Source: an uncultured Paracoccaceae bacterium (lineage in GTDB: Bacteria; Pseudomonadota; Alphaproteobacteria; Rhodobacterales; Rhodobacteraceae). From it: DNA of 12,293 nt. The notes beneath the pieces were generated by a model, which made no database searches, was not told the origin of the DNA, and saw nothing but the letters and a program-made list of their open reading frames with translations. Location: the NCBI GenBank assembly GCA_937927885.1, contig CALEZJ010000374.1:1-12293 (forward strand), given 5' to 3'. This document shows, one piece after another, positions 6,929 to 12,293 of the stretch. The position numbers were made by a program, and so were the translations under genes. The stretch's first letter is position 1. Every line of letters begins with the position of its first letter.

Positions 6929-6985
6929 CCCAAAGGGGGCACGCCCCCTTTGGGAAATCCCGTGAGTATTTCCGGCAAGGTGGAA
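6929..6985 (+). terminator. Hairpin 2 with Rhodobacterales-type GAGTATTT tail
   Basis: CCCAAAGGGGG at 6929-6939 and CCCCCTTTGGG at 6944-6954 form a perfect 11-base stem with a four-base loop. The segment at 6963-6985 reads GTGAGTATTTCCGGCAAGG followed by TGGA. From general familiarity, a GC-rich stem followed by GAGTATTT and GGCAAG-like sequence is a frequent end-of-gene element in Rhodobacteraceae. It probably terminates the synthase-SDR transcript before gntR. The stem is seen; the family-wide recurrence is recalled, not computed. Confidence 0.6.
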
Positions 6986-7010
6986 CACGGCAATTGCCTT
7001 GGGGCTTGGG

Positions 7011-7033
7011 ATGTATACATTGGATGTATACAC
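7011..7033. promoter_or_regulatory. Paired GntR operators upstream of gntR (ATGTATACAT and ATGTATACAC)
   Basis: A perfect 10-base palindrome, ATGTATACAT, lies at 7011-7020. A one-mismatch copy, ATGTATACAC, lies at 7024-7033, centres 13 bases apart. They sit directly before the gntR ribosome site (GAGGGG, 7034-7039) and start codon. The TGTATACA core fits the short GT-n-AC dyads bound by FCD-subfamily GntR repressors. The position implies autoregulation. A third perfect copy is in front of ligM. Confidence 0.8.
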
Positions 7034-7042
7034 GAGGGGCCC

Positions 7043-7777
7043 ATGAGCGAATCGAAGAGCACCAGCCTGACCAAGCGCGCCGCCTATGAGCTGCGCCAGC
7101 GGATCTTTCATGGCGGATTGCCGGGCGGAACACGTCTTTACGAGGTGGCACTGTCCGAGGATTTGCAGATCTCGCGCACGCCGGTCCGCGAGGCTATGTC
7201 GCGATTGGCCGAGGAAGGTCTGCTGGAGCGCGCCTCTGGCGGCGGGTTCCAGGTCCGGGCCTTCAGTCTGGGGGATGTGTCCGATTCCATCGAGTTGCGC
7301 GGCGTTCTGGAGGGGACGGCAGCGCGCATGGCGGCCGAGCGTGGCGCCGACGGACCGGGGCTGACGGCAGTGCGCGAGGTGTTGGCCCGGCTGGAACGCT
7401 GTTTCGACGGGCCGGGCAATACAGTCGATTTCGACGCCTACAGCGAGTTGAACGCGCTGTTTCATTGTCGACTGGCCGAACTCTGTGGCAGCGCGGTGAT
7501 CCTGCGCGAACTCGAGCGGGTCAAGTCGCTGCCTTTTGCGTCGCCCTCGGCCTTTGTGCTGGGGCAGGCGGATGACGCGCGGTCGCACCGGTCGCTGGTG
7601 GTGGCGCAGGAGCAGCACCGCGCCCTCGTGCAGGCCATCGAGCGGCGCGAGGGCGCGCGCGCCGAAGCCCTGGCGCGCGAACATGCCCGCATCGCGCGGG
7701 GCAACCTGGAATCGGTTTTTGCCGCCGATGCGCGGACGCCCGAGGCCATGCCGGGCATGGCGCTGATTGTGCGGTGA
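7043..7777 (+). CDS. GntR-family (FCD subfamily) transcriptional regulator, VanR-like role
   Basis: This 244-residue protein has an N-terminal winged helix (about residues 7-72), with the GntR recognition segment ISRTPVREAMSRLAEEGLLE at 43-62. Its C-terminal all-helical FCD effector domain shows candidate metal/ligand residues Asp131, His141 (ALFHCRL), a histidine in QEQHRAL and one in REHARIA. The start at 7043 has GAGGGG three bases upstream and gives the normal family N terminus. The frame is open far upstream, into the SDR, only because of the SDR frameshift. Palindromes before this gene and before ligM imply that it represses itself and the O-demethylase. By analogy with VanR regulators of vanillate demethylase genes, vanillate or a similar aromatic acid is the likely inducer (inference). 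Confidence 0.93.
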   Translation: MSESKSTSLTKRAAYELRQRIFHGGLPGGTRLYEVALSEDLQISRTPVREAMSRLAEEGLLERASGGGFQVRAFSLGDVSDSIELRGVLEGTAARMAAERGADGPGLTAVREVLARLERCFDGPGNTVDFDAYSELNALFHCRLAELCGSAVILRELERVKSLPFASPSAFVLGQADDARSHRSLVVAQEQHRALVQAIERREGARAEALAREHARIARGNLESVFAADARTPEAMPGMALIVR

Positions 7778-7800
7778 GGGAATGAATACATGAAATGCAG

Positions 7801-7825
7801 GAAATCGCCTGTGTGGGGCGATTTC
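7801..7825 (+). terminator. Hairpin after gntR
   Basis: GAAATCGCC at 7801-7809 and GGCGATTTC at 7817-7825 form a perfect nine-base stem with a seven-base loop, starting 24 bases after the gntR stop. It lies just upstream of the proposed ligM promoter, so it probably separates the gntR transcript from ligM. No T-run follows. The right arm is part of an 11-base word, GGCGATTTCAC, that recurs inverted at 9404-9414. Confidence 0.55.
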
Positions 7826-7827
7826 AC

Positions 7828-7856
7828 TTGCAATGATGTGTGTCTCTTCGCATTAT
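7828..7856 (+). promoter_or_regulatory. Candidate ligM promoter
   Basis: TTGCAA at 7828-7833 and CATTAT at 7851-7856 are separated by the ideal 17 bases and lie 33 bases upstream of the ligM start. The -10 box overlaps the GntR palindrome that begins at 7855, so binding there would directly block open-complex formation. The boxes match the sigma-70 consensus only in part (four of six each). Confidence 0.55.
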
Positions 7857-7864
7857 GTATACAT
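7855..7864. promoter_or_regulatory. GntR operator upstream of ligM (ATGTATACAT)
   Basis: This perfect palindrome is identical to the copy at 7011-7020 in front of gntR. It overlaps the proposed -10 box and lies ten bases before the ribosome site. Finding the same 10-mer at two promoters 840 bases apart, one belonging to the regulator itself, is strong evidence for a shared operator. Confidence 0.8.
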
Positions 7865-7873
7865 TCTTGCTTT

Positions 7874-7881
7874 GGGAGGAG
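7874..7881 (+). promoter_or_regulatory. Ribosome binding site of ligM
   Basis: GGGAGGAG lies seven bases before the ATG at 7889 and decides this start over an in-frame ATG at 7790. The upstream start would place the gntR hairpin, promoter and operator inside the coding region. Confidence 0.85.
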
Positions 7882-7888
7882 AATCGAT

Positions 7889-9301
7889 ATGTCGGCAACC
7901 AGCCTGGCAGCCCTGATCGCGCAAAAAGGTGGCAACCCCGTCAAGATGTTGCGCGATTCCAAGATCGGCATGTATGTCTATCCGGTCGTCGCGCCGGAGT
8001 TCTCGAACTGGCGCGTCGAGCAGGAGGCCTGGCGCCATAGCGCCGTGCTGTTCGACCAGTCGCACCACATGGACGAGGTGATCGTCGAGGGTCCGCAGGC
8101 CACCGAATTCCTGGCCCACCACGGCATCAACGCCTTTTCGAATTTCGAACTGAACCGTGCCAAGCACTACGTCCCCGTCACGCCGCACGGCCATGTGATC
8201 GGCGACCACATCAGCTTCCGCGAGCGCGAGGACAAGTACGTTCTGGTGGGCCGCGCGCCGACCTCGAACTGGCTGATGTTCGCCGCCAGCTATGGCAACT
8301 GGAACGTCCGTCTGCGCTATGACCCGCGTTCGCCCAGCCGCCCCGAGGGCGAGCGGGTGCTGCGCGAGCATTACCGCTTCCAGATTCAGGGTCCCGATGC
8401 GCCGAAGATCTTTGAAAAGATGAACGGCGGCCCGATCCCGGACATCAAGTTCTTCCATGTCGACTGGATCAACATCGGCTCGAAAAAGGTGCAGGCGCTG
8501 CGTCACGGCATGTCGGGTGCGCCGGGCCTGGAAATCTGGGGTCCCTACAAGGACAAGGATTACATCCATTCGACCGTGCTGCAGGCCGCGCGCGACGCGG
8601 GTGTGAACCTGGTGCAGTGCGGCAGCCGCGCCTATTCGACCAACACGCTGGAATCGGGCTGGATTCCCTCGCCGCTGCCGGGCATCTATACCGGCGATGG
8701 CATGCTGGCCGATTACCGCGAGTGGCTGGGCACCGAGATGTACGAGGCGGCCGGTTCGATCGGCGGGTCGTTCGTCAGCGACAACATCGAGGATTACTAC
8801 GTCAACCCCTTCGAACTCGGCTATGATTTCTATATCGGCTGGAAGAAGAAGGACTTTATCGGCAAGGCCGCGCTGGAAAAGATCAAGGCCGAAGGCGCCA
8901 AGCGCAAGAAGGTCACCTTCGAGTGGAACCGCGACGATGTGCTGAAGGTGATCGCCTCGGCATTCGAGCCGGGCATTCCCTACAAGTGGATCGACTTCCC
9001 GCAGCCCAACTATGCCTCGTCGAGCGCCGACATGGTCGTCAATGACGCGGGCAAGATGGTCGGCATGAGCATGTTCAACGGCTATTCGTTCAACGAGCGT
9101 TGCGTGCTCAGCCTTGGCGTGGTGGCCAACGACGTGCAGGTCGGCGACATCCTGACGCTGAAATGGGGCGAGCCGGAAACCACCGGCAAGACCTCGACCG
9201 AAAAGCACCGTCAGGCCGAAATCCGTGTGCGTGTTGCCCCGACGCCCTACTCGGCCGAGGCGCGCACCAACTATGCCGACAGCTGGCGCACGCGCAGCTG
9301 A
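7889..9301 (+). CDS. ligM: Tetrahydrofolate-dependent aryl O-demethylase, LigM/DesA type (aminomethyltransferase fold)
   Basis: This 470-residue protein is essentially the length of Sphingobium LigM. It shows the GcvT/aminomethyltransferase-like fold of the LigM/DesA family. The enzyme moves the methyl of a methoxy aromatic acid (vanillate, 3-O-methylgallate or syringate) to tetrahydrofolate, giving the phenol and 5-methyl-THF, without oxygen or an iron-sulfur reductase. Visible landmarks are VLFDQSHHMDEV near 53-64, the FQIQGPDAPKIFEKMNGG block near 164-181, GMSGAPGLEIWGP at 207-219 and GSRAYSTNTLESGWIPSPLP at 245-264. Tyr31 and Tyr249 lie where LigM has its functionally important tyrosines (Tyr31 and catalytic Tyr247). 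This gene is downstream of an FCD regulator with a shared operator and next to a ferulate pathway that would yield vanillate. Vanillate is therefore the best-guess substrate; syringate or 3-O-methylgallate remain possible. Confidence 0.88.
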   Translation: MSATSLAALIAQKGGNPVKMLRDSKIGMYVYPVVAPEFSNWRVEQEAWRHSAVLFDQSHHMDEVIVEGPQATEFLAHHGINAFSNFELNRAKHYVPVTPHGHVIGDHISFREREDKYVLVGRAPTSNWLMFAASYGNWNVRLRYDPRSPSRPEGERVLREHYRFQIQGPDAPKIFEKMNGGPIPDIKFFHVDWINIGSKKVQALRHGMSGAPGLEIWGPYKDKDYIHSTVLQAARDAGVNLVQCGSRAYSTNTLESGWIPSPLPGIYTGDGMLADYREWLGTEMYEAAGSIGGSFVSDNIEDYYVNPFELGYDFYIGWKKKDFIGKAALEKIKAEGAKRKKVTFEWNRDDVLKVIASAFEPGIPYKWIDFPQPNYASSSADMVVNDAGKMVGMSMFNGYSFNERCVLSLGVVANDVQVGDILTLKWGEPETTGKTSTEKHRQAEIRVRVAPTPYSAEARTNYADSWRTRS

Positions 9302-9311
9302 GGATCGAGAC

Positions 9312-9347
9312 CGGGGCGGGCGACACCGACGCGTGTCGCCCGTCCTG
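9312..9347 (+). terminator. Strong hairpin after ligM
   Basis: The arms 9312-9326 and 9333-9347 can form a 15-pair stem with a six-base loop. The inner ten pairs (CGGGCGACAC with GTGTCGCCCG) are perfect; the outer five include two G-U pairs. It starts ten bases after the ligM stop. Without a T-run it may terminate, attenuate or protect the 3' end of the ligM message ahead of the transporter genes. Confidence 0.6.
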
Positions 9348-9388
9348 CCGACTGGAGGGTCGGTTCAGCAAGGCTGATCTGGGGTCAA

Positions 9389-9427
9389 GGCGCGTCATCA
9401 GGGGTGAAATCGCCACGGTGACGCGCC
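9389..9427. repeat. Inverted repeat in the ligM-dctP interval
   Basis: GGCGCGTCA at 9389-9397 and TGACGCGCC at 9419-9427 are perfect nine-base inverted repeats separated by 21 bases. The interval contains GTGAAATCGCC (9404-9414), the exact reverse complement of GGCGATTTCAC at 7817-7827. It lies 62 bases before the dctP start, where a promoter or operator would be expected. Whether it acts as DNA dyad or RNA stem is open. No convincing -35/-10 pair was found. The rest of the 188-base gap between ligM and dctP holds nothing else recognised. Confidence 0.5.
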
Positions 9428-9489
9428 ATACTGGACCGGTCTTTCGGGTTTGAAACTGGGGCATGGCCCCGATCTGTGGGAGGATCACA

Positions 9490-10479
9490 ATGAGCTATCT
9501 TACCTCTTTCCGTGCCTTTGGCGCCGCCGCCGCACTGGCCGTGACCGTCTCGGCGCCTGCGATGGCGCAAGAGCTGCGCCTGGCCCATTGGGTGCCCCCG
9601 GCGCACACGCTGACCGCCTCGACCATCGAGCCGCTGCAGGCTGCGGCCTCGGCCGCGGGTCTGAACATCCGCGTCTATCCGGGCGGTGAACTGGGTGCCG
9701 GTCCGCTGGAGCAGTATGTCCGCGTTCTGCAGGGCGTCGCCGACATCGTCTGGGGGCTCCAGGGCTACAACTCGTCGCAGTTCCAGCGCACGATGATCTC
9801 GGAACTGCCGGGCGTTCTGGCCGAGGGCCAGTCGGGCTATGACGCGATCTGGCGCGCCTATGATGCGGGCCTGCTGAACGGCGAATTCCCGGGCACCGTG
9901 CCGCTGGCGCTGTGGACCTCGGAACCCAACGTGCTGATCATGCGCGGCCGCAACGTGCGTCTGCCCGGGGACCTCGCGGGGCTGAAGATCCGTGTGTCGG
10001 GTTCGGTCGCAGGCTCGATCGTCGAGGCGCTGGGCGCGACCCCGGTGCAGATGCCTGCGGGCGAGATCTACAACGCGCTGCAGACCGGCCTGATCGACGG
10101 GCTGATCACCGGGGCTTCGGCGATCGGCGACTTCCGTCTGGACGAAGTGGCGGACAGCTACACGATCGGCATGCCTCTGGGCCACATCAGCTTTTATCTG
10201 GTAATGAACGAAGGCGCGTACAACGGCCTTTCGGCCGAGCACCGCGCCGCCATCGACAGCGTTGCCGGTCGCACGCTGTCGGCCTCGGCCGAAGCGGGCT
10301 GGAACGCGCGCGCCACGCAGGTGATCGAGCAGATCACCGCCGCCGGTGACAACACGATCATCAACCTGACGGACGAGGAAATCGCCGCCTGGGCTGCGAT
10401 CACCCTTCCGGTGCGCGATCAGGTCGTGGCGACCATCGACGGCGGCGCCGCCGTTCTGGCCGCAATGCAGGGCAACTGA
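9490..10479 (+). CDS. dctP: TRAP transporter substrate-binding protein DctP (TRAP 2)
   Basis: This 329-residue periplasmic binding protein has a signal peptide at 1-26 (cleavage after APAMA, before QELR). The mature start ELRLAHWVPPAH is classic for DctP proteins. LKIRVSG carries Arg168, the usual carboxylate-binding arginine, and the TGLIDGLITG segment after it is also typical. The start at 9490 is chosen because GGGAGG (9478-9483) lies six bases upstream; an in-frame ATG at 9463 would bury the signal peptide. It is clearly not a copy of TRAP 1 DctP, which is longer and differs throughout. Position after ligM suggests a methoxylated aromatic acid such as vanillate as ligand (inference). Confidence 0.94.
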   Translation: MSYLTSFRAFGAAAALAVTVSAPAMAQELRLAHWVPPAHTLTASTIEPLQAAASAAGLNIRVYPGGELGAGPLEQYVRVLQGVADIVWGLQGYNSSQFQRTMISELPGVLAEGQSGYDAIWRAYDAGLLNGEFPGTVPLALWTSEPNVLIMRGRNVRLPGDLAGLKIRVSGSVAGSIVEALGATPVQMPAGEIYNALQTGLIDGLITGASAIGDFRLDEVADSYTIGMPLGHISFYLVMNEGAYNGLSAEHRAAIDSVAGRTLSASAEAGWNARATQVIEQITAAGDNTIINLTDEEIAAWAAITLPVRDQVVATIDGGAAVLAAMQGN

Positions 10480-10983
10480 GTGCTGCGCGCACTCGATACG
10501 GTTGCGGGCAGGGTCATCGCCCTGTCCGCGATCCTCGGCACCCTCGGTCTGTTGACCGAGGTTGCCGTCATTCTGTCCGACGTGATCATGCGCTATTTCG
10601 GCGCTCCGATCCGGGGCGCGCAGGATGTGGTGCAGATGTCGATGGTCGTGCTGGTCTTTGGCGGCATGGCCCTGTGCGACCGCCAGGGCGGGCACATCGC
10701 CATCGACCTGTTCGAGCGCCATTTCCCCGCCTGGGCGAACCGGCTGGGTGACATTCTATCGGCGCTTCTGGGAGCGGTGATCTTTCTGGGCATCGCCTGG
10801 ACGACCTGGGAAAGCTCGATCCTGTCGCGGATGTTGCGCTCGGCCACCAATATCATCGGCCTGCCAAAGATCTGGTTTCAGTATTACGTCATCGTCTCGT
10901 GCGTCATCACGGCCTTTGGCATGACCCTGCGCGCCATCGTCCTGACCATGGGCGCCCAGATTTCCAGGGAGTCCCGGGCATGA
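10480..10983 (+). CDS. dctQ: TRAP transporter small permease subunit DctQ (TRAP 2)
   Basis: This 167-residue protein with four hydrophobic segments (about 13-35, 50-68, 90-112 and 130-152) matches DctQ, including VIMRYFGAPIRGAQDVVQM after TM1 and the GGHIAIDLF loop. It starts with GTG at 10480, immediately after the dctP stop with no spacer, and overlaps dctM by four bases. The abutting GTG start implies translation by re-initiation from dctP. This contrasts with TRAP 1, where 72 bases and a hairpin separate the two genes. Confidence 0.93.
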   Translation: MLRALDTVAGRVIALSAILGTLGLLTEVAVILSDVIMRYFGAPIRGAQDVVQMSMVVLVFGGMALCDRQGGHIAIDLFERHFPAWANRLGDILSALLGAVIFLGIAWTTWESSILSRMLRSATNIIGLPKIWFQYYVIVSCVITAFGMTLRAIVLTMGAQISRESRA

Positions 10984-12284
10984 CCGATTTTGCCATTGGC
11001 ATCGTAGGAATGCTGGCGCTGTTCGGCCTGCTGGCGCTGCGCGTGCCGGTCGCCTTTGCGATGTTCGCGGTCGGCTTTTGCGGCATCTGGGCGCTGAACG
11101 GGCTCAGGGCGGCGAAAAGCCTGCTGGCCTCGGAAAGCTTCACGCTGGCCTCGATGCCCGAACTCGTCGTGGTGCCGCTGTTCATCCTGATGGGCAATGT
11201 CGCCTCGGAAACCGGAATGAGCCGAAAGCTCTATGACGCGGCCTATGCCATCGTCGGCCGGGTGCGCGGGGGGCTCGCCAGCGCCACGGTCATCGGCTGC
11301 GGCGGGTTCGCGGCGCTGTCGGGGTCGTCGGTCGCTTCGGCGCTGACCATCGGCCGCGTCTCGCTGGGCGAGATGGAGCGCTACAAGTACGACCACCGTC
11401 TGAGCACCGGTGCGGTCGCTGCCGGCGGAACGCTGGGCATCCTGATCCCGCCGTCGACCGGGTTCGTGATCTACGCGATCCTGACGCAGGAATCCATCGG
11501 GCGGCTGTTTCTGGCCGGGGTGCTGCCGGGACTTCTGCTGCTGGGCATGTTCATCCTGACCATCACGGTGATCTGCACCCTCAACCCCGAGATGGGCCCG
11601 CGCGGCCCGAAAACCACGGTGACCGAGAAACTGCGCGCCTTTGTCGGCGCGGTGCCGGTGGTGGGCGTGATCGTGATGACGGTTGGCGGCATCTACAGCG
11701 GCTTCTTTTCGCCGGTCGAGGCTTCGGCGGTGGGGGCGGGCGCCTTCATCCTGATCGGTCTTGTCACGCGCACGCTGACCCTGCGGGCGTTCTGGGCGGC
11801 GGCGAAATCCTCGGTCGTGACCACCGCCACGGTGATGCTGATCCTGATCGCGGCGCATATGATCAACCCCTTCCTTGCGCTCAGCCATATCCCGCAGGCG
11901 CTGGGGGCCTTCCTGACCGGGCTCGACCTGCCTGCGCTGGCGATCCTTGCGTTGATCCTGGCGACCTACCTGGTTCTGGGCTGTTTCCTCGAAGGCTTCG
12001 CCATGCTGGTGCTGACGATGCCGATCTTTTTCCCGATCATCACGCAACTGGGCTTTGATCCGATCTGGTTCGGGGTGCTTGTTGTGCTGACGCTCGAGAT
12101 GGGCCTCATCTCGCCGCCTGTCGGGGTCAATGTGTTCATCGTCAAATCCGTGGTTCCGCATGTGCCGCTGGGCACGATCTTTCGCGGGGTCATGCCCTTC
12201 TGGCTGGCGATGATCGCAACCCTGGTGCTGCTGGTCGCCTTTCCCCAGATCGCGCTTTACCTGCCAAACACGATGATCCGATGA
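10980..12284 (+). CDS. dctM: TRAP transporter large permease subunit DctM (TRAP 2)
   Basis: This 434-residue, strongly hydrophobic protein of about 12 membrane segments has DctM signatures: RVPVAFAMFAVGF near the start, GCGGFAALSGSSVASALTIG near 105-124, GTLGILIPPSTGFVIYAIL near 150-168, and a C-terminal LTLEMGLISPPVGVNVFIV segment. The start at 10980 is preceded by AGGGAG (10966-10971) and overlaps the dctQ stop as ATGA. It forms the transport channel of the second importer. Its own stop (12282-12284) overlaps another ATG, so the operon probably continues. Confidence 0.95.
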   Translation: MTDFAIGIVGMLALFGLLALRVPVAFAMFAVGFCGIWALNGLRAAKSLLASESFTLASMPELVVVPLFILMGNVASETGMSRKLYDAAYAIVGRVRGGLASATVIGCGGFAALSGSSVASALTIGRVSLGEMERYKYDHRLSTGAVAAGGTLGILIPPSTGFVIYAILTQESIGRLFLAGVLPGLLLLGMFILTITVICTLNPEMGPRGPKTTVTEKLRAFVGAVPVVGVIVMTVGGIYSGFFSPVEASAVGAGAFILIGLVTRTLTLRAFWAAAKSSVVTTATVMLILIAAHMINPFLALSHIPQALGAFLTGLDLPALAILALILATYLVLGCFLEGFAMLVLTMPIFFPIITQLGFDPIWFGVLVVLTLEMGLISPPVGVNVFIVKSVVPHVPLGTIFRGVMPFWLAMIATLVLLVAFPQIALYLPNTMIR

Positions 12285-12293
12285 GTGTACTGC
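12281..12293 (+). CDS. Possible start of the next operon gene (partial)
   Basis: An ATG at 12281-12283 overlaps the dctM stop as ATGA, the same coupling used twice elsewhere in this window, and the frame reads Met-Ser-Val-Leu to the edge. Only four codons are present, so neither family nor reality can be judged. Confidence 0.35.

Noticed and set aside
6176..7777. A genuine two-domain SDR-GntR fusion protein
   Set aside because: The linker is encoded by terminator-like hairpins and the GntR operators, gntR has its own ribosome site and normal N terminus, and the SDR lacks its last structural elements. A frameshifting deletion explains the open frame better.
7790..7888. N-terminal extension of LigM from an ATG at 7790
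   Set aside because: It would place the gntR hairpin, the proposed promoter and the operator inside the gene. The ATG at 7889 has a strong GGGAGGAG site and matches LigM length.
6159..9405. Shared word GTCATCAGGGG at the end of fcs and before dctP of TRAP 2
   Set aside because: One copy is coding sequence, there is no surrounding similarity, and no promoter context is shared. Treated as coincidence.
1..12293. Insertion sequences, CRISPR arrays, tRNA, rRNA or attachment sites
   Set aside because: No transposase, regularly spaced repeat array, tRNA-like cloverleaf or long terminal repeats were seen on either strand.

Overview
This is a GC-rich window from an alphaproteobacterium, most likely Rhodobacterales (Rhodobacter/Paracoccus/Roseobacter type). 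That placement is inferred from base composition, protein family flavour, the tandem GC hairpins followed by a GAGTATTT-type element, and two TRAP transporters. It holds an almost complete accessory locus for plant phenylpropanoids (ferulate/p-coumarate type acids) and the methoxylated aromatic acid they yield.

Layout. A leftward operon runs from about 4222 to the left edge: crotonase-type enoyl-CoA hydratase, MarR regulator, CouO-like amidohydrolase, then TRAP dctP, dctQ and dctM (the last cut by the window edge). Its neighbour is a divergent rightward pair: feruloyl-CoA synthase (4359-6173) and a type II 3-hydroxyacyl-CoA dehydrogenase (SDR) whose 3' end is damaged. The divergent promoter at 4223-4358 carries a tandemly duplicated element that is the best candidate operator for the MarR protein. 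Next on the plus strand come a GntR/FCD regulator (7043-7777), a LigM-type tetrahydrofolate-dependent aryl O-demethylase (7889-9301) and a second TRAP transporter, dctPQM (9490-12284). A further gene probably begins at 12281.

How it works together (inference from families and context). Hydroxycinnamate enters by TRAP 1. Feruloyl-CoA synthase makes the CoA thioester, the crotonase hydrates it, the SDR oxidises the beta-hydroxyl, and the CouO-like hydrolase cleaves the beta-ketoacyl-CoA to the benzoate (vanillate from ferulate) plus acetyl-CoA. This is beta-oxidative deacetylation, with no thiolase and no vanillin dehydrogenase in view. LigM then demethylates vanillate onto tetrahydrofolate, giving protocatechuate. 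TRAP 2 may import vanillate or a related aromatic acid.

Most notable observations. (1) The SDR appears broken by a small out-of-frame internal deletion of about 68-71 bases. Its ancestral last codons and stop survive in another frame just before two terminator-like hairpins, and the shifted frame now runs open into gntR. (2) The perfect palindrome ATGTATACAT occurs in front of both gntR and ligM, with a near-perfect third copy, which defines a compact GntR regulon. (3) The duplicated element in the divergent promoter looks like a pair of MarR operators. No rRNA, tRNA, insertion sequence, CRISPR array or gene-free stretch above 300 bases is visible.
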